From positions 1 through 60,250 of the forward strand of contig CAMAVU010000004.1 in NCBI GenBank assembly GCA_945861935.1: 60,250 nucleotides of DNA, read 5' to 3'. The notes below the pieces were generated by a model, which saw only the letters and a program-made list of their open reading frames with translations, had not been told where the DNA came from and ran no database searches. Positions within the stretch are counted from its first letter, which is position 1; the number at the start of each line of letters is the position of its first letter. Made by a program: the position numbers and the translations under genes. This stretch comes from Bifidobacterium breve. Lineage in GTDB: Bacteria > Actinomycetota > Thermoleophilia > Miltoncostaeales > Miltoncostaeaceae. This document shows positions 1 to 8,600 of this stretch, in pieces.

Positions 1-34
1 CGGTATCCGGGGCAGGGCTCCGCTCCGGATACCG
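1..34 (-). terminator. Hairpin 3' of rnd
   Basis: A perfect 10-bp inverted repeat (1-10 pairs with 25-34, 14-nt loop) lies 23 bp beyond the RNase D stop codon. Its position suggests a transcription terminator, but whether a U-run follows cannot be seen because the window ends, and the stem may extend to the left. Confidence 0.4.
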
Positions 35-57
35 ACACTCCCCATCATCGGCCGGCA

Positions 58-1254
58 TCACGGGCCGGTGTGCCCGGGCAGGGTGATCTCGGCGAGGAAC
101 GGCTCCTCTGCGAGGGGTGCGATGCCCAGACGCCCTGCCGCGAGATCACGCAGGGCGTCGCCGGCGACCTCCCGGCGCCAGCCACGGCCCAGCGGATGGG
201 CGGCGGGGTCGCGGTCCATCAGCACGTCGGCGAGGAAACGGTCCACATCATCGCGAGTGGCCACGAGCAGCGGTGCGAGGTCCACCGCAGCCGCGCGGGC
301 GGTCAGCAGGATCTGGGCAAGTGGCGTAAGCGTCTCGAGTCGGGCCTGGACGCGCGGGGGCGGGGGAGGGCCGAGTGCGATGGGCGGATCACCCGCGGCC
401 TCGTCCATCGCCAGGAGCAGGGACTCGGCCTCCCGCTCGCGCATCGCCGACGGAATGCCCCGCTCCGCCAGCAGCGCTGCGGTGCCGGACGGCCGACGTC
501 GTGCGACCTCGATGAGCGTGCGATCGGGGATCAGCCAGCCCACGGGCCGGTCGCGGCGGCGTGCCTCGGTCTCGCGCCACGCCGCGGCCCTGCGGAGCAC
601 GGCACGGTCGGCGGGCTGGAGCCGCCCCTGCCCCTTCACCTTGCGCCAGGCCTCGAACGGGTCCGGGGAGAGCCGCGCATCCGGGCCGTAGCGCCGCTCG
701 TGCTCCTCCTGTACCCACTCGGTGCGACCGTGTCCGGCGGCACGACGGAGGAGTTCATCCGTGAGATCGAAGAGGTGAGTCACGTCGGTGGCTGCGTACT
801 CCAGTTGTGCGCGGGTGAGGGGACGGCGCGACCAATCCGAGTAGCCCTCGGTCTTGGCCACCTGGACGTCGAGTGCGCGGGCGAGGAGCGCGCCCAGACT
901 CTGACCCGACCCCAGGCCCACGAACCCCGCGATCAATTGCGTGTCGAGCAGGTTCGTCGGGCGCGTGTTGAAGGCCAGGGCGAACAGGATGAGATCGGCG
1001 CTCGGGGCGTGCATCACCACCTCGATCGCCGGGTCGGCGAGCAGGTCGGAGACCTCATCGAGCGGCGCGCCCGCGATCGGGTCCACAAGGGCGATGTGGT
1101 CGTCCACGGCCACCTGAGCCAGACACGGGATGGGCGCGTACGTGCGCTCCCACAGGAACTCCACATCGAGCGCCATGCGACCGGCGTCGCGGACACGGAC
1201 GGCGAGGTCGGCCACTCCTTCGGATGTCGTCAGGATGCTCGCGTCGTTCGCCAC
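58..1254 (-). CDS. rnd: Ribonuclease D (3'-5' exoribonuclease)
   Basis: A 398-residue DEDD-family exonuclease that trims the 3' ends of tRNA precursors and other small RNAs in the cytoplasm. The first acidic pair is D30/E32 (ALDVEF), followed by a conserved aspartate after HAPSAD and the YAATD segment that carries the general-base tyrosine and last aspartate. Residues from about 205 on form the HRDC nucleic-acid binding part (EAWRKVKGQGRL, then a second helical repeat). The open frame continues far upstream, but that part is antisense to the ABC-F gene. GTG at 1254 is chosen because homology begins just after it and a TAGGAT hexamer lies 8 bp upstream, fitting a leaderless start. It is transcribed divergently from the ABC-F gene. 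Confidence 0.9.
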   Translation of the reverse strand: MANDASILTTSEGVADLAVRVRDAGRMALDVEFLWERTYAPIPCLAQVAVDDHIALVDPIAGAPLDEVSDLLADPAIEVVMHAPSADLILFALAFNTRPTNLLDTQLIAGFVGLGSGQSLGALLARALDVQVAKTEGYSDWSRRPLTRAQLEYAATDVTHLFDLTDELLRRAAGHGRTEWVQEEHERRYGPDARLSPDPFEAWRKVKGQGRLQPADRAVLRRAAAWRETEARRRDRPVGWLIPDRTLIEVARRRPSGTAALLAERGIPSAMREREAESLLLAMDEAAGDPPIALGPPPPPRVQARLETLTPLAQILLTARAAAVDLAPLLVATRDDVDRFLADVLMDRDPAAHPLGRGWRREVAGDALRDLAAGRLGIAPLAEEPFLAEITLPGHTGP

Positions 1255-1262
1255 GAGGCCGA

Positions 1263-1268
1263 ATCCTA
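1263..1268 (-). promoter_or_regulatory. -10 hexamer TAGGAT of rnd
   Basis: On the minus strand TAGGAT is followed by 8 bases and then the GTG of rnd. That spacing puts the predicted transcript start at or next to the start codon (leaderless mRNA). No convincing -35 is seen. Confidence 0.4.
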
Positions 1269-1281
1269 GGGGCCGGGCAAC

Positions 1282-1287
1282 TATGAT
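1282..1287 (+). promoter_or_regulatory. -10 hexamer TATGAT of ABC-F gene
   Basis: TATGAT ends 8 bases before the GTG at 1296, again the leaderless spacing. This supports 1296 rather than the nearer GTG at 1290 as the start of the ABC-F gene. Confidence 0.4.
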
Positions 1288-1295
1288 GAGTGGTT

Positions 1296-3173
1296 GTGCA
1301 CGTATCGGGGCTGACGAAGTCGTTCGGCCCGCGCACCCTCTTCTCGGGCGTCTCGTTCCGGCTCGGTCCGGGCGACCGCCTCGCAGTCGCGGGGAGGAAT
1401 GGCGCGGGCAAGACGACACTGCTGAGGATCCTCGCGGGCGCCGAGCACGCCGACGCGGGCTCGGTGGCGATCCCGCGTGGCGAGCGCGTGGCTCTGCATG
1501 ATCAGGCTCCTGATGCCGGTGGCACGGGGTCGGTGCGGGACTATGTGGAGGAGGGGCTGGCCCACGCCCGGGAGGCGGAGTCTGCGATCGCGGCGCTCGA
1601 GGCACGGATGGCCGCAGGCGACCACGGACCGGCCACCCTGTCGGCGTACGAGCGGGCTCTCGCGGATCTTGACGCGGCCGGCGGGTACCACTGGCGCTCG
1701 TGGGTGGAGCGCGTGACACGCGGGCTGGGCCTGACCGGCGATCATCTGGACCGGCCGCTTGCGAGCCTGTCCGGCGGCGAGTTGACCCGCGCATCCCTTG
1801 CACGGGCGCTCGCAGGGCGTCCCCAGGTGCTCCTGCTCGATGAGCCCACCAACCACCTCGATCTCGAGGCCATGGAGTGGCTGGAGGGCATCGTGCGGGA
1901 TCTGCGTGCCGCCGTGGTCATCGTGTCGCACGATCGCTGGTTCCTGGAGTCCACGGCCACGGCTGTCCTGGACCTTTCGAATGGCCGCGCGCGGCTCTGG
2001 CCCATGCGGTACTCGGCCTTCCGGATCGCCCGTGCGGAGGATGACGCGCAGCAGGTCGCCGCCGCGGACCGGCGCCGCGAGGAGATGGAACGCCTCGAGC
2101 GGTTCGTCACCCGCTGGCGAGCGGGGACCCGCGCGCGTCAGGCGAAGTCGCGCGCGAAGCGCCTCGGCAGGCTCGAGCCGATCGTGGCACCCACGCGTGA
2201 GAAGGCTCTGTCGTTCGGCTTCCCCAGGACTGAGCGTCCGGGGCGGGTCGTTCTGGAGGCAGACGGGCTGCGGGTCGAGGTGGCCGGGCGGGTACTCGTG
2301 GACGATGCCGGGTTCACGATCGAGCGCGGGCAGCGCGTGGCGGTGATCGGGCCCAATGGCGCAGGCAAGACGACGATGATCGAGACGCTGCTCGGCCGAC
2401 GCGAGGTGGCAGCCGGGCGCGTGAGCATCGGACACAAGGTGCTGCCCTCGTACTTCAGCCAGCATGCGCGGGAATACGACGGACGGCGGACGCCCGCCGA
2501 GATCGTCAAGGCGGGGACATCCCTCACCGAGGCCGAGGCCCGCACGTTGCTCGGGCGCTTCCTCTTCCCGCGCGACGTGGCCGATCGCGCAGTGGAGGCG
2601 CTGTCGGGAGGTGAGCGCCGGAGGCTCGCCCTGGTGGAGTTAGTGGCGGAGGGGGGAAATCTTCTCGTACTGGACGAACCCACCAATCACCTGGACGTCG
2701 AGAGCCGCGAGGCCCTCGAGGACGCCCTGCTGGCCTATGACGGCACCGTGGTGCTGGTATCGCATGACCGCGCCCTGATTGATGTGGTCGCCACCCACAC
2801 CCTCGCGTTGGAGGGGGGCACGGCCGTGATGCGGGCGGGGGGCTATGCGGATCTCGTCGAGGTGCGGGAGGCCACGGCGCAGGGGGGTGGGAACACCGCC
2901 ACCGCGGTGATCAGGCCGGCCGCGGGAGAGAGGCGCGCGCGCGGGCCGTCGAGCGGCCGTCTCGCCCGCGAGGTGAGCCGGCTGGAGTCCCGCATCGCAG
3001 GGCTGGAGGCGGACCTCACGGGAGTCGAGGCCGAGGTGGCCGGGGCGTCGGAGGCGGGGGACGTCGAGACGGTCATCCTCCTGGGGGAGAGGCACCGCGC
3101 GCTGCAGCACGACCTCTCGTCTGCGATGGCGGAATGGGAGGAGCGCGCGGCAACGCTGGCGGAGTCCCCCTGA
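1296..3173 (+). CDS. ABC-F family ATPase, Uup-like
   Basis: A soluble protein of about 625 residues with two ABC ATPase domains and no membrane segments. ABC-F proteins act on the ribosome (translation factors, antibiotic protection) or, for Uup, in DNA/ribosome maintenance. Domain 1 has Walker A GRNGAGKTT, signature LSGGELTR and Walker B LLLDEPTNHLD. An arginine-rich linker (ARQAKSRAKRLGRLE) is the interdomain P-site tRNA-interaction region. Domain 2 has GPNGAGKTT, LSGGERRR and LVLDEPTNHLD. The last ~80 residues (SRLESRIAGLEADL onward) form a coiled coil like the Uup C-terminal domain, which EttA lacks. GTG 1290 is an alternative start. The exact subfamily and any role in antibiotic resistance cannot be decided from sequence reading alone. 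Confidence 0.9.
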   Translation: MHVSGLTKSFGPRTLFSGVSFRLGPGDRLAVAGRNGAGKTTLLRILAGAEHADAGSVAIPRGERVALHDQAPDAGGTGSVRDYVEEGLAHAREAESAIAALEARMAAGDHGPATLSAYERALADLDAAGGYHWRSWVERVTRGLGLTGDHLDRPLASLSGGELTRASLARALAGRPQVLLLDEPTNHLDLEAMEWLEGIVRDLRAAVVIVSHDRWFLESTATAVLDLSNGRARLWPMRYSAFRIARAEDDAQQVAAADRRREEMERLERFVTRWRAGTRARQAKSRAKRLGRLEPIVAPTREKALSFGFPRTERPGRVVLEADGLRVEVAGRVLVDDAGFTIERGQRVAVIGPNGAGKTTMIETLLGRREVAAGRVSIGHKVLPSYFSQHAREYDGRRTPAEIVKAGTSLTEAEARTLLGRFLFPRDVADRAVEALSGGERRRLALVELVAEGGNLLVLDEPTNHLDVESREALEDALLAYDGTVVLVSHDRALIDVVATHTLALEGGTAVMRAGGYADLVEVREATAQGGGNTATAVIRPAAGERRARGPSSGRLAREVSRLESRIAGLEADLTGVEAEVAGASEAGDVETVILLGERHRALQHDLSSAMAEWEERAATLAESP

Positions 3174-3221
3174 TCGGCCCCCGGTGGGAAGGACGCCTGC
3201 GAAGCCGCGCGCACCCGCGCA

Positions 3222-3291
3222 ACCGCGGGGACAGTCCCTCCCCGGGGACAGGCCCCGGGGAGGGACTGTCCCCGGGGTTGGTCCCCGCGGT
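3222..3291. repeat. Long perfect hairpin with nested inverted repeat; bidirectional terminator candidate
   Basis: Between the convergent ABC-F and egtD genes, 3226-3247 pairs perfectly with 3253-3274 (22 bp, 5-nt loop ACAGG). The core arm is GGGGACAGTCCCTCCCC. In addition the 10-mer at 3222-3231 is inverted at 3282-3291, so an alternative outer fold exists. It can act as a terminator for both genes. The GGGGACAGTCCC-type palindrome also resembles the dispersed palindromic repeats (REP-like) of GC-rich genomes. I found no second copy in this window. Confidence 0.65.
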
Positions 3292-4307
3292 CAGGCCGGG
3301 GTTGCCACCGACACGGCGTAGCGGCTGAGCGGGTCCTCGTGCCAGGAGTCGAGGGCCAGGCCTGCGTCGGCGTAGAGCGCCTCCACGGACCCGCGGGTGA
3401 ACTTGCACGAGATCTCGGTGCGGATGGTCGCGCCAGCCTCGACGGGCACCACGATCCCCAGGCCGGCGAGGTTCCACGTGATGTCCCGCCGGGCCCGCAG
3501 GTGCATCTCGACGCGTGATGCCCGGGCGTTCCACAGCGCCACGTGTGCGAAGGCATCAGGGTCGGCATTCCCGGCGAAGGCGGCGTTGACATGGTGGATC
3601 ATGTTCCGGCTGAATGCGGCCGTCACGCCCTCGGGATCGTCATACGCGCGGACGAGCACGCGGGGATCATGGGCGAGGTCGGTGCCCATGACGAGGCTGT
3701 CTCCGGGCTTGAGGAGGCGCGCCAGACGGCGCACCAGCGTACGGCGGCGTGATGGTCCGAGGTTTCCGATGGTGCCGCCGAGGAATGCCACCATGCGGCG
3801 CGTTCCGGCGGGGCACCGGGGGATCCTCGCCAGGTGGCGCGAGAAGTCCCCGGCGACACCGTGGACCCGGGTGCCCGGGTATGCGGCGGAGATATCTGCC
3901 GCGCTCACGGCCACGGCCCCCGGGCTGATGTCGAAGGGGAGATAGCGGGTCAGGGAGCCTGCGCGCTCCATGGCGTCGAGGATCGCCCTGGTCTTCTGCG
4001 CTGTTCCCGAGCCCACCTCCACCAGTTCCGCAGGGCGGTGGGTGGCGACGATGTCGTCCATCGCGGCGTCGAGGAGCGCCTGCTCGGTTCGCGTCTGGTA
4101 GTAGGCAGCCAGCCCGGTGATGCGCACGAAGAGCGCACACCCGGCGTCGTCGTAGAACCACCGGGGCGGGATCCAGGGGCGCCGGGCCGTGAGGGCGCGC
4201 CGCAGTTCGTCCGTGGCGACGGCGTCGGCCCCGGCCGGCATGTGGCAGTCGAGGCGCCACGGCAGGGCATCCCCGGTGCGTGCCCGGGATTTCGGCCGGG
4301 TCGTCAC
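3291..4307 (-). CDS. egtD: L-histidine N-alpha-methyltransferase EgtD
   Basis: Trimethylates histidine with SAM to give hercynine, the first committed step of ergothioneine synthesis. About 338 residues, the usual family length. SAM site EVGSGTAQKTR; PFDIS loop; GTIGNLGP; histidine-binding elements YYQTRTEQ (conserved tyrosine), FSRNM (asparagine) and IRTEIS (glutamate). GTG 4307 overlaps the egtB TGA (GTGA, translational coupling); ATG 4319 in the same frame is an alternative. It is last in the leftward gltB-egtB-egtD unit. No egtA, egtC or egtE lies nearby. Confidence 0.93.
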   Translation of the reverse strand: MTTRPKSRARTGDALPWRLDCHMPAGADAVATDELRRALTARRPWIPPRWFYDDAGCALFVRITGLAAYYQTRTEQALLDAAMDDIVATHRPAELVEVGSGTAQKTRAILDAMERAGSLTRYLPFDISPGAVAVSAADISAAYPGTRVHGVAGDFSRHLARIPRCPAGTRRMVAFLGGTIGNLGPSRRRTLVRRLARLLKPGDSLVMGTDLAHDPRVLVRAYDDPEGVTAAFSRNMIHHVNAAFAGNADPDAFAHVALWNARASRVEMHLRARRDITWNLAGLGIVVPVEAGATIRTEISCKFTRGSVEALYADAGLALDSWHEDPLSRYAVSVATPA

Positions 4308-5602
4308 GCGGGGTCCCATGCGAGGCGTATGCCGGCGAACACCTGACGCCTCTGGGGGTGGTCCCAGTTGCGAAACGTCGTTCGTGCAGCGATGCCCTGC
4401 GTCGCCCACGAACCGCCGCGGAGCACGCGGTAGCCGCGGCGGAAGAACGGCTCGGCGTACTCCCGGTACGGGAAGGCCCGGAACCCCGGGTAGCAGTCAA
4501 ACTCCGTGGACGTCCATTCCCAGACGTCTCCCAGCATATGGGCGCACCCGCTCGGCGCCACGCCGCCGGGATAGGCGCCCACGCGGGCGGGGCGGAAGGA
4601 GACCTGACCGAGGTTGGCCCGTCCCTCGTGTGGCGCGGCGCCCCAGGGGGCCCAGGCGTCGTGGGGCGACGAGGGGTCATGCCGTGCGGCGAATTCCCAC
4701 TCCTCCTCGGTGGGAAGGCGTGCGCCGGCCCACCGCGCGTGCGCCTCGGCCTCGAAGAACGACACGTGACAGAGGATCTCGGCGGGGTCCACGGCGTCGG
4801 TGCAGCCGAACCCGGTGCGTGTCCATCTGCTGCCGTCGCGCTGCCAGTGAAGCGGTGCCTCGGCGCCCACCTCATGCCGCCACGCCCAGCCCTCGCCGCT
4901 CCAGTAGCGCGGGTCCGCGTAGCCGCCATCGGCCATGAACGCGAGGTGACGGCCGATCGTCACCGGGTTCCGGTCGATCCGGAAGGGCGCAACGTCGCGG
5001 ACGTGGGCGGGCATCTCGCAGTCGAGGGTACCGGATCCGACCGGCGCCCCCATGATCATCCGCCCGCCGTCAAGGGAGATGGGGTCCGGTCCGCGGCTGC
5101 CGCCGGAGGTCGGTGGAAGCACGTCCGCGCACGGCGAGTAGATGCCCGGCGGCATCAGCAGCAACGTCTGCAGGAGCGTCTCGCCGTGCTGCGCCTCGTG
5201 CTGGGAGACCATCCGCCACACGAAGCCGCCCGCGGTCAGCCCATCCCCGGCCGCCGACAGGTCCGCCTGCGCAAGCACCACGAGGGCGCGCTCCCGTACG
5301 GCATCCATGTAGTCACGCGATTCCCGGCCGTCGAGGATGCGGGCACCGCTGCGAGCCGCACGCGGGGTCTCGAAGGCGTCGTACGTCGCCTGCAGGTCGG
5401 GGTGCAGGGGCGCGGCCCCGGAGAGACGCGTCACCAGCCACACGTCCTCGTACGCCGCGATGTGCGCCAGATCCCACGCCGGCGGGCTCATGATCGGGTC
5501 GGGCGTGCGGGTGAGCCACTCGGCGTCGAGGGGAGCGATCACGTCGAGGGTGCGTGTTCGTACGTCGCCGAGGCGCTCGGCCACGTGGGAGGCGGAGGTC
5601 AT
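4304..5602 (-). CDS. egtB: Ergothioneine sulfoxide synthase EgtB (iron-dependent)
   Basis: Joins hercynine to a thiol donor (gamma-glutamylcysteine or cysteine) by O2-dependent C-S bond formation. 432 residues. The N-terminal DinB-like bundle supplies the iron ligands H47 (DLAHIAAYE) and the HX3H pair H135/H139 (SQHEAQHGE), matching the family spacing. The C-terminal half is an FGE-sulfatase fold (LPTEEEWEFAAR, GDVWEWT, VLRGGSW, ending FAGIRLAWD). ATG 5602 starts exactly where homology begins; a CATCCT hexamer 7 bp upstream could be a weak leaderless promoter. Since egtA and egtC are absent nearby, the enzyme could be the type that uses free cysteine, but the sequence alone does not settle this. 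Confidence 0.93.
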   Translation of the reverse strand: MTSASHVAERLGDVRTRTLDVIAPLDAEWLTRTPDPIMSPPAWDLAHIAAYEDVWLVTRLSGAAPLHPDLQATYDAFETPRAARSGARILDGRESRDYMDAVRERALVVLAQADLSAAGDGLTAGGFVWRMVSQHEAQHGETLLQTLLLMPPGIYSPCADVLPPTSGGSRGPDPISLDGGRMIMGAPVGSGTLDCEMPAHVRDVAPFRIDRNPVTIGRHLAFMADGGYADPRYWSGEGWAWRHEVGAEAPLHWQRDGSRWTRTGFGCTDAVDPAEILCHVSFFEAEAHARWAGARLPTEEEWEFAARHDPSSPHDAWAPWGAAPHEGRANLGQVSFRPARVGAYPGGVAPSGCAHMLGDVWEWTSTEFDCYPGFRAFPYREYAEPFFRRGYRVLRGGSWATQGIAARTTFRNWDHPQRRQVFAGIRLAWDPA

Positions 5603-5624
5603 GGACCGAAGGATGCCCGATGGA

Positions 5625-5640
5625 CGCCCCGTGCGGGGCG
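5625..5640 (-). other. Small GC hairpin between gltB and egtB
   Basis: CGCCCC (5625-5630) pairs with GGGGCG (5635-5640) around a GTGC loop in the 59-bp gltB-egtB gap. It may attenuate read-through from gltB or protect an mRNA end; there is no U-run. Confidence 0.25.
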
Positions 5641-5661
5641 GAATGTGCCGCCCCCGTCCGC

Positions 5662-8600
5662 CTACTCGGTCGAGATGTTCGGGTCGGCCTGCTGTGTAAC
5701 AGGGTGGATGGCCAGGAAGTGGTCCTCGGGGGCCTCGATGAGCGCGCCAAGCCCCGCGGCGGCGGCGCCCTGCCCGGATTCGGCCAGGGCATCGCGATAG
5801 GACGTGAGCAGTTCGATCACGTTGAGGGCGTCCTCGTTCCCGGGCTCCACCGCGACGAGACTCACCTTCGCCGCCTTCGAGAGGCGTCGCCGGATGGCGG
5901 CTTCGTCCAGGTTCCAGTCGGGGTTCTGCCGCACGTACACCACGCCACCGGTCATCCCGGAGCACAGCCACGGGCCCGGGTCACCGAGCACCACCACGCG
6001 GCCACTCGTCATGTACTCGAATGCGAAGCCCTTGCAATTCGCCCGGGCACCGAGAGTGCCGATGTGGTCGTCGATCGGGCGATCGGGCAGGCCGCCAAGG
6101 ACCATGTCTGCGCCGGAGAGGCGGATGCCCGCCCGCGCATCGGCGTTACCCTGGATGAGGAAGAGGCCACGCTGCGCGCCGTAGGCAAACGACTTGCCCA
6201 CATGACCCCCGATCCACTCGCCACTCGCCGTCCGCGCCTTGAGCACCTGGATCTCGCCCCCCAGAGAGCACTTGCCCACGCCATCCTGGGCGCCGCCCGA
6301 CACACGGACCCGTACTCCCTCGACGTTGAATGCCCCGAGACCGGAGCCCGTGGCCGCCCCGTGCGTGAACTGCAGGTCCATCAGGGTGCCACCGCTGCCC
6401 TCGGGCATGGTCTGGGCCACACGGGCGGAGAGCGCCTCAGCGGTGCGCAGCCCGGTCCGCGCGCGGGCGATGACGCCCGCGAGGTCTGTGCCCAGATTAC
6501 GGTCGCGGGCGCTGATGTCGGACTCCTCGACCGAGAGGACGGTTGCCGATTCGAGCGCCTGCTGGGCGGCATCGGGCGCACGGTGGGGCGGCGGCGGCGT
6601 GAACGGCCGGAAGTAGCGCTCGCCCTCCTCGGGCGCGCCGTAGACACGCGTGCAGGTGGGGGTGAGGAGCCCATCGAGGTCCATCACGGAGTGGTGGGAA
6701 ACCTGCACGAGGCGATCGGCCTGCCCCAACAGATCCTGGACGTTCTCCACGCCCATGTCGCCGGCGATGCGCCGCATCGCGTGCCCCATCTCGGTGAAGT
6801 AGCGCACCAGCGACACGACGGCGTCCTCGTGCACCCGCGGCACGAACCGCTTGAGGCCGCGGTGCCGCGCCTCCTCCTCGTCCAACTGCGTGGCGATGCC
6901 CACGTGGCAGGTGTCGAGTTGGCAGCCCCGGCAGATGGTGCACCCGATGGCCACCATCGCGGCTGTGCCGAAGCCCAGGCGGTTCGCACCGAGGCACGTC
7001 AACTTGATTGCGTCGGCGGCGGTGCGCAGGCCGCCGTCGGCCCAGATCTCCACGCGGTCGCGGATACCCGCCTCGATCAGGGCGTGGTGGGCGAGCACGG
7101 TACCGATCTCGCAGGGCAGCCCGGTGCGGCGCAGGGCGTGCAGGCGCGCTGCACCCGTGCCGCCGTCGAAGCCCGACAGGGTGACCACGTCGGCGCCGGC
7201 CTTGGCGATGCCGACGGCGATGGTGCCGATGCCGGGCACCACGGGCACCTTCACGATGACCTTGGCGTACGGGTTGGCCGTCTTCATCTCGTCAATGAGC
7301 TGCGCGAGGTCCTCGATGGAGTAGAGGTCATGGTTGTTGGACGGGCTGATGAGGTCGGACCCGACCGTCGCATTACGGGCCGCGGCGATGGCCTCGGTCA
7401 CCTTCGAGCCGGGCAGGTGCCCGCCCTCGCCGGGCTTGGCACCCTGGCCGATCTTGATCTCGATCCACTCGCAGGCGTTCATGAGCAGCGACGACACGCC
7501 GAACCGGCCCGACGCGATCTGGACGCCCCGGTGCTTCGGGTACTTGCCGTACATGTCGCGGATCTCGCCGCCTTCGCCGTTCATGCTCAGCATGTCCGCC
7601 CGGAATGCGGCCTCCGCATACGCCCGGAAGGCGACCTCGCCCTGGCTGCCGAACGACATGGATGAGATCAGGAACGGCAGGGTGTGCTCGCCGACCCGGC
7701 TCGACACCCGCTCGACGGGGATGCGCTCGCCTTCAGGGGCGAGCTGGATGCCCATGGCGTGGCGCAGGGCCACCGGGTGGTCATCCTCGAGGGCCTGGCA
7801 TGCCTCGGCGAACTCGTCGTAGCCACGCTCGCTGGTGGCGACGCGCGCGAGGGCCTTCCAGACCTTGGGGTACATGCGCGGCAACTTGGTCTTGCCGGCG
7901 TCCTCCTCGCCTGCGCGGATCAGTCGGCCGCGCTCGGCCAGCACGTCAAGGCGGGCGAGGTCGAGGCCGCGTCCGTCGGAGGCACAGAAGCCGGGGATAC
8001 CCAGGATGTCGAGCACCTCGGGGGCGATACCGATGGCCGAGACGAGGCGCCCGTACCCGCGGATCTCATGGATGCCGAGGGTCGAGATGACCTTCTCGAT
8101 GCCCTTCTGCAGGCCCTCCATCAGACGACCCGCGGCGGCCTCGGGCTCGGGCGAGCCCTCGATCGCCTGCTCGACCATGGCGTAGGGGCAGATCGCGTTG
8201 GCGCCGAAGCCCAGGGCCACGACCACGTCATGCACGTTGCGGATGCCCGCGGCCTTGAGGACGATGCTCACGCGGCGGCGCAGGGCGACGCCGTCGTCGC
8301 CATGCTGCTCGCGCAGGGCCTTATCCACCGCCGCGACGGCCAGATGCGGGTCGGTGACACGCTGCTCCGTGGTGGCCAGACGGTCCTCCAGCACCACGAT
8401 CTCGGCGCCTGCCGTGACGGCATCCACCGCGGCGTCGCACAGAGAGGCGATGTGCTCGCGGGTGGAGTACCGGGTCTCGAAGTAGAGGGGCAACTGCACG
8501 TAGCAGTCGCCCCACGCGGCCTCGACGTCCTCCATGACCGCGACGCCCTGCCCCGCGGCGACGCGCCGGAGTTCGGGAAGGCTCACCTGAACCCCAGGGC

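Noticed and set aside
70-1269. 399-codon plus-strand frame over rnd
   Set aside because: Mirror of RNase D, no recognisable fold, no promoter or coupling.
5554-7665. Long open frame on the plus strand (about 700 codons) antisense to gltB
   Set aside because: Arg/Gly/His-rich composition with no motif; gltB on the opposite strand is full length and unmistakable. GC-rich third positions create such mirror frames throughout.
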